Shown: piece by piece, positions 32,608 to 43,062 of the stretch
Layout of the letters: every line of letters starts with the position of its first letter
Numbering within the stretch: the first letter of the stretch is position 1
From: Pseudomonadota bacterium
Lineage (GTDB): Bacteria > Pseudomonadota > Gammaproteobacteria > Xanthomonadales > Xanthomonadaceae
Direction of reading: 5' to 3'
Length of the DNA: 64,000 bases
NCBI GenBank assembly: GCA_023419315.1
Contig: JAEZYE010000015.1
Coordinates: forward strand, 34,731-98,730
The notes under the pieces: generated by a model
Database searches by the model: none
What the model was told of the DNA's origin: nothing
Seen by the model: the letters and a program-made list of their open reading frames with translations, nothing else
Translations under genes and position numbers: made by a program

Positions 32608-34569
32608 TCAGCGCGCGTATTGGCCGCCGCAGCTCGCGTCCTCGCCGGGACCGAGTTCGAGCGTGGCCAGCAGGGCCGCCGGCGGCGTGATGCTGCCGAG
32701 CACAAGCGCCGTCGCACCGCGCAGGCCCAGGCGTTTGAAGTCCGGTCGGAAGGAGGGATCGCTGAAGGTGCCGCCCACGACCAGCGGAGAGCGCAGCGCC
32801 AGGATGCTGCGATCCTTCGGACGCGGTCGCAGTTCCAGATCCAGTGTTTCTTCCTTGAGGCTGATGCTGCCCTTGCCGACCACGAGCGTGTCGGTGGAAT
32901 CGAATGCCAGCGTGCGAGTCTGCATCACGCCGTCCTTGACTGCGAAGTCGCCGAATGCGCAGCGGATCGGAATCGTCTTGTCCTTGGTCACCAGGAATTT
33001 GAGTGCTTCGGCGATATCCAGCCCGGCCAGTTCCATCAACAGATTGCTGATGCGGCCCTGGCCCATGCCGAGGGCGATGTCGCCGTCGGAGCTGCCGAGG
33101 ATTTGCGCAATCGAATTGCCCGTGCCGGTGATGGCGATATCGCCCCCGATGCGCCCGATGGCGTCCTTGGTGAGCTCGACGTTCGGAAACAGTTTGCCGA
33201 GGTTGAGTTTCCGCACCGCGATATTCGCACGGGTGCGAATGATGTTTTCGCGCGCGTCCATGCGGATGGTGGACCGGATGTCGCCATCGGCCACGCCGAA
33301 GTTCAACGGCTCCAGTCGCAACAGGCCGGCATCCAGAATCAGGTGTGCATCCATGTCGTCGATGGGAAGGCTGGGCGCGTTGATGCGTTGCGCTTTCCAG
33401 CGCACGTTGGCGTCCATCGCCCGCAACTTGGTCAGGTTGTACGGTGTGTCGGGCAGCACGCGCCCATCGGCGCGGGCCTGTGCGGCCTCGGCCTCCTGCT
33501 CGGCATTCGCGCTCTCCTTGCCGCCCGTCTGCGGCGGTGCGCCGACGAAGCCGGCCAGGTCATCGAAATCCAGTCGCCTGGAAACCAGATTCGCTTCCAG
33601 CAACGGACGCACGCGCCCCACCGTGACGGCGGCCGAGCCGCCGAGGTCACTGTCACCGACGACGCCGCTGAAACGGTCGTAATGCCAGGTGTTGCCATCG
33701 CGGGTGAAGCGCCCGTCGAGCTTGTACGGCGGCGTCGGCGGAATCGCGATGCCGAGCAGTGGATAGAGATCCTCCATGTCCTGGCCGGACAGCATCAGCT
33801 GCAGGTCGAAGTCGCGCAGGCGCAGCGGATCAAGCAAGGTGCCGCGCGCACGCGCGTGGGTGCGGCCGGCCTGCGCTTTCAGATCGATGCGATAGGGCTG
33901 CTCGGTGTCGCGCAGCGCGAGCGGCGATTCGGCGCGGCCTTCCAGCGAGAATGGCGCCCCCGTCCAGTGGCCCTTGCCGCGGATATCGACCGGCGGCGCA
34001 GTATCGTCCTTGCCCGGCTTCACACTGTTGAGCCGGATATCGATGTCGGTTTTTTCAGCCGCATTGAAGAACTGCAGGCGGCCGTCCTCGATCCAGAGCC
34101 GGCGGAACGCGATATCGGTTTCACCGTCGCCCTTGAGGAAGTCCCAGTTGCCCTTGCCCTGTGGACCGGTCTCCAGAAGCAGGTTGGCTTTCACCAGCCG
34201 GATTTCGGGGATACGCACTTCGCGCTTGAAGATCAGTGGCCAGACTTCGATGCCCATTTCGGCGCGCTGCGCCGCCGCCATCGTCGGGTCTTTCGCCCAC
34301 GACGCATTGCCGAACTGCAGGGCATCGGCGCGGATGATCGTCACCCGGCCCAGGTCGACGTCCAGATCGCCATGGATGCGGAATTCCCGCCCCGTGCGTG
34401 CGCTGACCTGCCGTTCCAGTGGGCCCTTGAGCCAGTTCCAGTCGAACAGGATCAGGAACACGACCACGGCGGCAATCAGTACGCCGAGGATGATGCTCGT
34501 GCGACGGGACGGACGCCGCCAGTGTGGACGCCAGTTGAAGCGCGCCTTGCGCGTGGGGACGCTGTTCAT
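32608..34569 (-). CDS. AsmA-family envelope protein
   Basis: The 653-residue protein has one N-terminal membrane helix (about residues 25-42) and a long beta-rich body of the AsmA type (LEGRAESPLAL early, DIAITGTGNSIAQILGSSDGDI late). AsmA-like proteins span the periplasm and take part in outer-membrane lipid homeostasis or transport. The ATG at 34569 is taken because it precedes a short basic cytoplasmic stretch and the helix. It lies 88 bases after trhA on the same strand. Confidence 0.88.
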   Translation of the reverse strand: MNSVPTRKARFNWRPHWRRPSRRTSIILGVLIAAVVVFLILFDWNWLKGPLERQVSARTGREFRIHGDLDVDLGRVTIIRADALQFGNASWAKDPTMAAAQRAEMGIEVWPLIFKREVRIPEIRLVKANLLLETGPQGKGNWDFLKGDGETDIAFRRLWIEDGRLQFFNAAEKTDIDIRLNSVKPGKDDTAPPVDIRGKGHWTGAPFSLEGRAESPLALRDTEQPYRIDLKAQAGRTHARARGTLLDPLRLRDFDLQLMLSGQDMEDLYPLLGIAIPPTPPYKLDGRFTRDGNTWHYDRFSGVVGDSDLGGSAAVTVGRVRPLLEANLVSRRLDFDDLAGFVGAPPQTGGKESANAEQEAEAAQARADGRVLPDTPYNLTKLRAMDANVRWKAQRINAPSLPIDDMDAHLILDAGLLRLEPLNFGVADGDIRSTIRMDARENIIRTRANIAVRKLNLGKLFPNVELTKDAIGRIGGDIAITGTGNSIAQILGSSDGDIALGMGQGRISNLLMELAGLDIAEALKFLVTKDKTIPIRCAFGDFAVKDGVMQTRTLAFDSTDTLVVGKGSISLKEETLDLELRPRPKDRSILALRSPLVVGGTFSDPSFRPDFKRLGLRGATALVLGSITPPAALLATLELGPGEDASCGGQYAR

Positions 34570-34657
34570 GCAGGCACTGTAGCCAGCGCCCGTGTACACG
34601 TGATGCGAAAGCGAAGACGACCTCGGCAGGGCCGATGCCGCCGGATTCAGCCAACGG

Positions 34658-35356
34658 TCAAATATTGGCCAGGCGCGGACGCAGCACCTGTTCGGTGACC
34701 GCGATGTAGTGGCACACGCTGCCGGCAATGACGAACAGGTGCCAGATGGCATGCGAATAGCGGATCGATTCGCGATGGTAGAAGTAAGTGCCAAGCGTGT
34801 AGAACAGCCCACCGGCAAGCAGCCAGGACAGCGACCACACGTCGAGCGAGGTCAGCATTGGCTTGATGGCGACCACGACCAGCCAGCCCATCGCGATGTA
34901 GATGATCGTCGAGAGCAGTTTGAAGCGGCCGGTGTAGAACAGCTTGAAGACGACGCCGGCCACCGCCAGCGTCCAGATGGCGGTGAACAATCCCCAGCCC
35001 CAGGGACCGCGCAGGCCGATGAGGGTGAATGGCGTGTAGGTGCCGGCGATCAGCAGGTAGATGGCGCAGTGGTCGAAAATCTTGAGCCGGCCCTTGGCGA
35101 CCGGGTGCTGGATCGCGTGGTAGAGCGTGGAAGCTGTGTACAGCAGCAGCAAGGTCACGCCGAAGACGATGGAGGCGCCGAGCTGCCATGCGTCGCCGTA
35201 GATTGCGGCCAGCGTAATGAGGACGGCGCCGCCGGCCAGCGCAGCGACTGCACCGAGGCCATGGGTCAATGCGCTGGCGATTTCGTCACGCAGGTCGATC
35301 AAGTGGTCGGCACGCTTGCGCGCCCGCAGATGGCGGAAGGAGGTGGGATCGCTCAT
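34658..35356 (-). CDS. trhA: Hemolysin III / PAQR-family membrane protein
   Basis: The 232-residue protein has seven predicted membrane helices and the PAQR signatures: DEIASALTHGLGAVAAL near the N-terminus, LYHAIQHP with a metal-ligand His, and SHAIWHLFVIAGSVCHY near the C-terminus. Bacterial TrhA proteins affect membrane lipid balance; the old hemolysin label is not evidence of toxicity. The ATG at 35356 gives the family's usual N-terminus. Confidence 0.92.
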   Translation of the reverse strand: MSDPTSFRHLRARKRADHLIDLRDEIASALTHGLGAVAALAGGAVLITLAAIYGDAWQLGASIVFGVTLLLLYTASTLYHAIQHPVAKGRLKIFDHCAIYLLIAGTYTPFTLIGLRGPWGWGLFTAIWTLAVAGVVFKLFYTGRFKLLSTIIYIAMGWLVVVAIKPMLTSLDVWSLSWLLAGGLFYTLGTYFYHRESIRYSHAIWHLFVIAGSVCHYIAVTEQVLRPRLANI

Positions 35357-35365
35357 GGCGCAACG

Positions 35366-35608
35366 TTACCGCAACGCAACACGGCTTGCATGAAGTGCAC
35401 GGGTTTCATGGGCTGGAAAAATATTGCTGGCCGGATGCACCGATGAAATCGGCCGTTGCGTTTCAGCGCCCGCGAAGTGCTTCCAGGCCGCTACGGTGCA
35501 GGGCGAAGATGGATTCGGGTAGCCGGCCACCACGCCGTCGTTCCGGAACGCTTCGACCATCAGCCAGAGCGCGCCGGTAAGCGCGACGAGGGCGCCAGCA
35601 TGGAGCAT
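35366..35608 (-). CDS. Possible small membrane protein (doubtful)
   Basis: An 80-residue open frame starts at the ATG at 35608 with a GGGGGA purine run about 6 bases upstream, and its first 18 residues form a plausible membrane helix (MLHAGALVALTGALWLMV). The rest is not clearly protein-like. It fills most of the 352-base gap between trhA and prfC, which otherwise shows nothing. I recognise no family. Confidence 0.3.
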   Translation of the reverse strand: MLHAGALVALTGALWLMVEAFRNDGVVAGYPNPSSPCTVAAWKHFAGAETQRPISSVHPASNIFPAHETRALHASRVALR

Positions 35609-35708
35609 GCGAATCCCCCGCCATGGCCCTCGCCGCGGCGGGAGATCGTGGCGACGTGATTCGGGGCGGCAGGGGGCGCTTGCGGCCACCCTGCCGCACG
35701 GCTGCGAA

Positions 35709-37313
<1,605 letters not shown>

Positions 37314-37396
37314 GGCGACGGCGCCCGCGCGGGCGCTGGAAACGAGGGGAAGGCGCGGATTATAGCGGCAGGGAAGCGGCCGACGCGCAGGCCGCC

Positions 37397-38329
37397 TCAG
37401 TGCGGCTCGGGGAACTGGAGCTGGCCCAACGCGCCGAACATGCGGAACGGCACCGATTCCAGCGCCATGCCGCGGTTGATCTGGACCACGAAGTGCAGGT
37501 GCGGGGCGGTGCTCAGGCCGGTGTTGCCCGACAGGCCGATCCGCTGCCCCTTGCGCACGTACTGGCCTTCGCGGACCTGCACGCCTTCCGGTTGCAGGTG
37601 CGCGTACAGCGCCATCGTGCCGTCGCCGTGCACGATGCGGATGAAGTTGGCCCGACCGCCGAACTTCTCGCGGTTCAGTCCGGCCTTGTCGAAGTCCGAT
37701 TCCACCTGCATCACCAGGCCCTCGCGCGCAGCCACGATGGGGGTGCCTTCCGGAACCGCAAAATCCACCGCATGGCGGTTCTGCGCGTCGTTGTGGCTGA
37801 AGCTGCCGCCGGGGCCTTGATCCACGCGCACGCGGCCGTAATCGAACGGCAGGCGGTATTCGTAATCCTGCGGCTCCGCCGCCGAATCACCCGGCAGGCT
37901 GTCGAGCGTCAGTTCGAAATCGCCGCCCTTGATCGGATCGTTCATCTGGATATCGGCCACCAGCACGCTGCTGCGCGCCGGCACCACCGCGGTGGCCGGA
38001 AGGGCGGGGCGGGCGCTGACATTGCGCTGGTGCTTGAAGCCCAGCTGCACTTCGACCGGACCGTGCAACAGGTTGTCCGCCCAGGCCTGATAGCGCAGGC
38101 CGCTGCGTTCGAGGCGCAAGCGCACGAAGGCGGAGGGCGCGCCCCGGAATCGCCGTACATCGACGCTGGTATCCACCAGCGCATCGGCCGGCGGCGGCTG
38201 GTCGCCGTATTGCGTGTAGCCCTGCTTGTCCTTCCAGCGGTACAGCCGCGCGGCTTCGCCCGGCACGGCGCCGGCAAGCAGCAACGTGGCGATGAGCGAA
38301 ATGACGGCGGCACGCACGCGGATGTTCAC
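37397..38329 (-). CDS. Secreted M23-family metallopeptidase with DUF4124 domain
   Basis: The 310-residue protein has a signal peptide (about residues 1-26), a DUF4124 segment (RLYRWKDKQGYTQYGDQPP, residues 28-46) and a C-terminal LytM/M23 peptidase domain. The zinc-site pieces are HAVDFAVP, YAHL and HLHF. It probably cleaves peptidoglycan cross-links or activates amidases in the periplasm. The start is GTG at 38329, which overlaps the stop of the upstream lipoprotein gene as GTGA; a TTG at 38338 is less likely. Confidence 0.9.
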   Translation of the reverse strand: MNIRVRAAVISLIATLLLAGAVPGEAARLYRWKDKQGYTQYGDQPPPADALVDTSVDVRRFRGAPSAFVRLRLERSGLRYQAWADNLLHGPVEVQLGFKHQRNVSARPALPATAVVPARSSVLVADIQMNDPIKGGDFELTLDSLPGDSAAEPQDYEYRLPFDYGRVRVDQGPGGSFSHNDAQNRHAVDFAVPEGTPIVAAREGLVMQVESDFDKAGLNREKFGGRANFIRIVHGDGTMALYAHLQPEGVQVREGQYVRKGQRIGLSGNTGLSTAPHLHFVVQINRGMALESVPFRMFGALGQLQFPEPH

Positions 38330-39423
38330 TGCACGCAATCGTTTCCGAGGTGGAGTGCGCTGGCGACATCGCGCAGATCGAATGCAGCCAGCGACTGATC
38401 GTTGTGGAGGGCGAACAGGGCACCTGCCGGGAAGCGCCGGCTGGGCGTGGCATGGATGGTCTCACCGTCCGTGTTGGCGACCTCTTCACCGCGGAAGATG
38501 CCGCGCGGCGCGAGCGTGGCGCGATCGAACACGCGGAACAGCGTGGGCGAAAGCTGATCCACGGCGATCCAGTAACCGCGGTCGGCCGTGCACGCCCACA
38601 ACGCGACGCCCTCGGCGTCGGCATCGAAGGCGGGCAGGCTGAACTCCCGGTACTGGCCGGAGCGCGAATAGTCGCGCAATGTCGAACCGACGCGGCGGTC
38701 CTCATCGGCGATCAGCAGCCGGTCGAACGCCGGATCGCCCGCAATCGACTCGACCATGCGCAACGCGCCGGCTTCGTCGGTGGCGCCGAACGTGGAAGCC
38801 AGTTCGGATTCCACGCGATCGCCTTCCAGTCGAACCCGGAAACGCTTGATGCGCTGGTTCAGGCTGCTCATGGGCGGGAGCAGACCGGTCTTGAAATCGG
38901 CCATGAAGCTGTCGGTGACGAACAGGTCCAGTTCGCCCGGGCTCACCTCCTCCACCCACAGCCCGTAAGGCACTTCAAGCGCGTCCGCTCCGATGATGGC
39001 CAGGGGCTGGAAATCCGGCAGGCGCAATGCCTGCACGCGGTGGTTGTCGCGTTCGGCCACGAACACCACGTCACCGAACACCGCGATTCCGTTCGGGCGA
39101 TTGAACTGGCCGGGCTGGCTGCCCGGACCCCCGACCGTGCGCAGGCGCTGGCCGGTGTCACCGTCGTAGACGGCAAGGCGATGGCTCGATTTGGCGGTCG
39201 CGATCAGCCACAACTGGCCGTCTTCGGTCGGCCATGCGGCGACGGAATCCAGTTCATCGCCTGCGACCGGATCGGATATCCAGGCTTCGCGTACGGTCGC
39301 GTCCGTGGCCGTGGTCGGCGCGGGGGCGGGAGGTCGGGAATGGTGGACGGGGGGCGTGGCGCATGCGCTCAGCAGCAGCGCCACGCTGGCGGCGAAAGTC
39401 AGCTTACTCATCATTGTTCGCAT
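38326..39423 (-). CDS. Beta-propeller (phytase/NHL-like) lipoprotein
   Basis: The 365-residue protein has a lipoprotein signal (LLLSAC, Cys21), a Pro/Ala/Thr-rich linker, and a beta-propeller with NHL-like blades (FNRPNGIAVFGDVVFVAE, then NHRVQALRLPDF). The opening blade resembles beta-propeller phytases, but the usual acidic DDPAxW calcium motif is degenerate, so phytase activity is uncertain. The ATG at 39423 has no ribosome-binding site; ATGs at 39414 and 39411 are alternatives. It is cotranscribed with the M23 peptidase through a 4-base overlap. Confidence 0.78.
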   Translation of the reverse strand: MRTMMSKLTFAASVALLLSACATPPVHHSRPPAPAPTTATDATVREAWISDPVAGDELDSVAAWPTEDGQLWLIATAKSSHRLAVYDGDTGQRLRTVGGPGSQPGQFNRPNGIAVFGDVVFVAERDNHRVQALRLPDFQPLAIIGADALEVPYGLWVEEVSPGELDLFVTDSFMADFKTGLLPPMSSLNQRIKRFRVRLEGDRVESELASTFGATDEAGALRMVESIAGDPAFDRLLIADEDRRVGSTLRDYSRSGQYREFSLPAFDADAEGVALWACTADRGYWIAVDQLSPTLFRVFDRATLAPRGIFRGEEVANTDGETIHATPSRRFPAGALFALHNDQSLAAFDLRDVASALHLGNDCVQ

Positions 39424-39482
39424 TATGGGGGATTGGTCACAGAGGCGGGAACCGGATCCATCGCTCTATCCGAATAAAGCGA

Positions 39483-39511
39483 TTGACAGTCCGGAATTGC
39501 ACTGGCAGAGT
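39483..39511 (+). promoter_or_regulatory. Predicted promoter of the met operon
   Basis: The TTGACA at 39483-39488 (a perfect -35 apart from spacing) is followed by a 17-base spacer and CAGAGT (39506-39511), a weak -10 box with TGG just before it. The predicted start would fall right at the first strand of the riboswitch. Confidence 0.5.
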
Positions 39512-39517
39512 GACCGC

Positions 39518-39631
39518 ACCATCGAGACCGGCAGAGGGACAGGCCCGAAGAAGCCGGGGCAACCAGCGATGCGAAAGCGTCGTGGTCGGTGCCAAATCCT
39601 GCGGGGACCTTGCGTCTGCCCGAAAGATGGT
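39518..39631 (+). promoter_or_regulatory. SAM-I (S-box) riboswitch controlling metX-metB-hom
   Basis: The conserved S-box core is present in order: P1 strands ACCATC (39518-39523) and GATGGT (39626-39631), AGAGGGACAGGCCC around 39533-39546, GGGGCAACC (39556-39564), GGTGCCAAATCC (39588-39599) and GAAAGAT near 39622-39628. This RNA binds S-adenosylmethionine and turns down methionine genes. It lies directly in front of the metX-metB-hom operon, the expected target. Confidence 0.95.
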
Positions 39632-39680
39632 TCGTACCGTGCCGTTGCACGGCGAACGCGAGCTCCGCGAAGGCTCGATG
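39631..39680 (+). promoter_or_regulatory. Expression platform of the SAM-I riboswitch, probably translational
   Basis: Behind the aptamer CCGTGC (39637-39642) pairs with GCACGG (39647-39652), extended by TTCG/CGAA. Then CGAGC (39659-39663) can pair with GCTCG (39673-39677), holding the GAAGG ribosome-binding site (39669-39673) next to the ATG at 39678. No T tract is present, so control at translation start is more likely than termination. Confidence 0.5.
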
Positions 39681-40772
39681 GCTGAAAGTCCCGTCTCCCT
39701 ACGGAACACCGCCATGAGCTTCGCGAACGCCACCCGCACCGCATTGTCCTCCGCGCATGTCGTCGCGGATGCATCCCTCGTTGATACCGACGCTTCCGAT
39801 CTGCTGCGCGCGAACACGGCCCGTCGCGGCGAACTCGCGCTCGAGCTGGACATGCGCCACGCCGGTCCGCGCCTGGTGCGCCTGCGCTATGAAATCCAGG
39901 GGCCGGCCGATGCACCGGTGGTGTTCGTGGCGGGCGGCATCTCTGCGCATCGCCATCTGTGCGCCAGCGATACGTATGCCGAGAAAGGCTGGCTGAACGA
40001 GCTGGTGGGCGCCGGACGCACGCTGGATCCCGCAAACCGCCGGCTGCTGGCGATCGATTTCATCGGCGCCGACGGCAAGCTCGATGCGCCCATCGATACC
40101 GCCGATCAGGCCGACGCCATCGTGCGCCTGCTCGATGCGCTCGATATCCCGCGCCTGCGCGCGTTTGTAGGCTATTCCTACGGTGCGCTCGTCGGCCTGC
40201 AACTCGGCGTGCGGCATCCGTCGCGCGTGGAGAAGCTGGTTGCGGTGAGCGGTGCGCATCGCGCGCATCCCTATGCGGCGGCATGGCGGGCCCTGCAACG
40301 CCGCGCGGTGAGCCTGGGCCAGCTGCAGTGCGCCGATGCGCAGGGCCTGTCCCTGGCGCGCCAGTTCGCGATGCTCAGCTATCGCACGCCGGAAGAATTC
40401 GAGGAACGTTTCGACGCCGCGCCGGAAATCGTGCATGGCCGCGTACGCTGCGCCGCGGAGGACTATCTGGATGCCGCGGGCGCGCAATACGTGGCGCGTA
40501 CGCCGGTTACCGCGTACCTGCGGCTTTCCGAATCGATCGATCTGCATCGCGTCGATGCCAGCGCCATCCAGGTGCCGACCACCGTCGTGGCGGTCGAAGG
40601 TGATCGCATCGTCCCGCTGTCGGATTCGGTCACGCTGGTCGAAGGGCTCGGCACGCTGGGCACGTTGCGCGTCCTGCGTTCGCCTTACGGCCACGACGCT
40701 TTCCTGAAAGAAACCGATCGCATCGACGCGATCCTCAACTCTGCCCTGCGCGGCAACGGAGAAACCCCATGA
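39678..40772 (+). CDS. metX: Homoserine O-acyltransferase, MetX family
   Basis: MetX activates homoserine by O-acylation (acetyl or succinyl) for methionine synthesis. The 364-residue alpha/beta hydrolase-fold enzyme has the nucleophile elbow GYSYGA, the acid in VEGDRIVP and the MetX-type His in YGHDAF. Acyl donor specificity cannot be read safely from the sequence; succinyl-CoA use is known for Xanthomonad MetX enzymes. The ATG at 39678 has GAAGG four bases upstream; an ATG at 39714 is the alternative (352 residues). It is the first gene after the SAM-I riboswitch. Confidence 0.9.
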   Translation: MAESPVSLRNTAMSFANATRTALSSAHVVADASLVDTDASDLLRANTARRGELALELDMRHAGPRLVRLRYEIQGPADAPVVFVAGGISAHRHLCASDTYAEKGWLNELVGAGRTLDPANRRLLAIDFIGADGKLDAPIDTADQADAIVRLLDALDIPRLRAFVGYSYGALVGLQLGVRHPSRVEKLVAVSGAHRAHPYAAAWRALQRRAVSLGQLQCADAQGLSLARQFAMLSYRTPEEFEERFDAAPEIVHGRVRCAAEDYLDAAGAQYVARTPVTAYLRLSESIDLHRVDASAIQVPTTVVAVEGDRIVPLSDSVTLVEGLGTLGTLRVLRSPYGHDAFLKETDRIDAILNSALRGNGETP

Positions 40773-41986
40773 GCCATGACGCCGCCCGCGATGCAGACTG
40801 TCGCGCTTCCACTTCCGCCGTGCGCGCCGGCATTGATCGCGATACCGCCTACGGCGCGGTGACACCGCCGATCGTGCTGTCCTCGAACTTCAGCTTCGAC
40901 GGCTTCGGCAACAAGCGCACGTACGACTACACCCGCAGCGGCAACCCGACCCGCGATCTGCTCGGTGAAGCGCTGGCCGAACTGGAAGGCGGCGCGGGTG
41001 CGGTCATCACGTCCACCGGCATGGCCGCCATCAACCTTGTGCTCAACGCACTGCTGGAGCCGGGCGACCGGCTGGTCGTGCCGCATGACGCCTACGGCGG
41101 CAGCTGGCGCCTGTTCAATGCCCTGGCGAAGAAGGGGCACTTCGAACTGATCACCGCCGACCTCACCGATCCGCGCTCGCTCGCCGATGCGCTCGCTCAA
41201 TCGCCGCGCCTGGTGTTGATCGAAACACCGTCCAACCCGTTGTTGCGCATCACCGATCTGCGCTTCGTCATCGACGCCGCGCACAAGGCCGGCGCGCTCG
41301 CCGTGGTGGACAACACGTTCCTGTCACCGGCGCTGCAGCGGCCGATTGAATTCGGCGCCGATTTCGTCATTCATTCCACCACCAAGTACATCAACGGCCA
41401 CAGCGATGTCGTCGGCGGCGCGGTGGTGTCGCGCGATGCGGAGGCGCACCAGCAACTGGTGTGGTGGGCGAATGCACTGGGTCTCACCGGCTCGCCGTTC
41501 GACAGCTTCCTCACGCTGCGCGGCCTGCGCACGCTGGACGCACGACTGCGCGTGCATCAGGAAAACGCGAACGCGATCGCTGATCTGCTGGTCGCGCATC
41601 CGGCGGTTTCGGCGGTCTATTTTCCCGGCCTGGCCAGCCATCCGGGACACGCGCTGGCGGCACGCCAGCAAAAGGGCTTCGGCGCGATGTTGAGCGTCGA
41701 ACTGCATGGCGGCGAAGCGGCGGTGCGTGCGTTCATCGATGGCCTGCGCTATTTCACGCTGGCCGAATCGCTCGGCGGCGTGGAGAGCCTGATTGCCCAT
41801 CCGGCCACGATGACGCATGCGGCGATGACGGCCGAGGCGCGTGCCAAGGCCGGCATCAGCGATGGTCTCCTGCGACTGTCCATCGGTATCGAAGCCAGCG
41901 AGGATCTGCTGGCGGACCTGGGCGACGCGCTCGCGCGCGCCGAGCGTGCTGCGCACGAACACGACCGGAAACTGGCAGACGCATGA
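40769..41986 (+). CDS. metB: Cystathionine gamma-synthase / O-acylhomoserine sulfhydrylase-type PLP enzyme
   Basis: The 405-residue PLP enzyme belongs to the Cys/Met metabolism fold. The Schiff-base lysine is K206 in HSTTKYINGHSD, and TSTGMAAIN and DNTFLSP bind cofactor. It joins the O-acylhomoserine made by MetX to cysteine or sulfide. It overlaps metX by ATGA and is followed in the same way by hom, so three steps of the pathway are translationally coupled and controlled together by the riboswitch. Confidence 0.93.
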   Translation: MSHDAARDADCRASTSAVRAGIDRDTAYGAVTPPIVLSSNFSFDGFGNKRTYDYTRSGNPTRDLLGEALAELEGGAGAVITSTGMAAINLVLNALLEPGDRLVVPHDAYGGSWRLFNALAKKGHFELITADLTDPRSLADALAQSPRLVLIETPSNPLLRITDLRFVIDAAHKAGALAVVDNTFLSPALQRPIEFGADFVIHSTTKYINGHSDVVGGAVVSRDAEAHQQLVWWANALGLTGSPFDSFLTLRGLRTLDARLRVHQENANAIADLLVAHPAVSAVYFPGLASHPGHALAARQQKGFGAMLSVELHGGEAAVRAFIDGLRYFTLAESLGGVESLIAHPATMTHAAMTAEARAKAGISDGLLRLSIGIEASEDLLADLGDALARAERAAHEHDRKLADA

Positions 41987-43062
41987 GCAAGGTCGTCCAA
42001 CTGGCTCCGGCGCGCCAGCGTGCGCGTCCGCAACTGGCCCTGCTGGGAACAGGTGTCGTCGGCAGTGCGTTCGTCGCGCGATACGAACGCCTGCGTGCGA
42101 ACGTCGATCGTCTTCCCGAATTCACCTGGCTCGCCAACTCCCGCCAGCTGCAAACCTGCGGCGATGCGCCGGCTACCGCGCTGGAGCAGGCGCGGACAGC
42201 GCCGATTCGCAATGAGGAGTTGCCGCCATGGGCGGAGGCGGAATCGCTGCGCGACGGCGACATCCTCGTCGACGCGACGGCCAGTGAAACCGTCGCCGAC
42301 TGGCACGCCGAATGGCTGGCGCGCGGCATCCATGTGGTGACCGCCAACAAGCTGGGCAAGGGCAGCGCATTGCTGCGCGCACACTCCATCGAGCGCGCGC
42401 GCCGCAACGGTCAGTCGCATTACGGCGACAGCGCGACCGTGGGCGCCGGGCTGCCGCTGCTGCGCAGCCTGCGTGCGCTGGTCGCCGGTGGCGATCGCAT
42501 CCATCGCGTTGAAGGCGTGCTTTCCGGATCGCTGGCGTGGCTCTTCAACCAGTACGACGGCATGCGCCCATTCTCCGGCTTCGTACGGCAGGCGCGCGAA
42601 GCCGGCTATACGGAACCTGATCCCCGCCTCGATCTGTCCGGCGAGGACGTGCGCCGCAAGCTGCTGATCCTCGCGCGCGCCGCTGGACGCGACCTGCAGT
42701 CCGAAGATATCCAGGTCGAGTCACTGGTGCCGGCCGGGCTCACCACGCTTCCGCTGGATCGTCTTGACGCCGCATTGCCGGAGCTGGACGCACCGATGGC
42801 GGCGCGTTTCCGCGAAGCGTACCGGCAAGGCAGGCAACTGCGCTTTCTCGGTCGCTTCGACGAAACAGGCGCGCAGGTCGGGCTGCAAACGCTGGACGTC
42901 AACCATCCGCTCTGTGGCGGTGCGGGAACCGACAACCGCGTCGCCATCTTCAGTGATCGCTACGCGGATCAGCCGCTGGTGGTGCAGGGCCCCGGCGCGG
43001 GCGCGGAAGTGACCGCCGCCGCATTGCTGGACGACGTGCTGGCGATTACCGCTTCGCGTTGA
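41983..43062 (+). CDS. hom: Homoserine dehydrogenase
   Basis: This enzyme reduces aspartate semialdehyde to homoserine, the substrate of MetX. The 359-residue protein has the NAD(P)-binding GTGVVG at residues 22-27, TANKLGKG, and the catalytic-domain segment GVLSGSLAWLFNQ. It has no C-terminal ACT domain, so feedback by threonine is not expected. The ATG overlaps the metB stop (ATGA). Its end overlaps the convergent hydrolase gene by 17 bases. Confidence 0.94.
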   Translation: MSKVVQLAPARQRARPQLALLGTGVVGSAFVARYERLRANVDRLPEFTWLANSRQLQTCGDAPATALEQARTAPIRNEELPPWAEAESLRDGDILVDATASETVADWHAEWLARGIHVVTANKLGKGSALLRAHSIERARRNGQSHYGDSATVGAGLPLLRSLRALVAGGDRIHRVEGVLSGSLAWLFNQYDGMRPFSGFVRQAREAGYTEPDPRLDLSGEDVRRKLLILARAAGRDLQSEDIQVESLVPAGLTTLPLDRLDAALPELDAPMAARFREAYRQGRQLRFLGRFDETGAQVGLQTLDVNHPLCGGAGTDNRVAIFSDRYADQPLVVQGPGAGAEVTAAALLDDVLAITASR

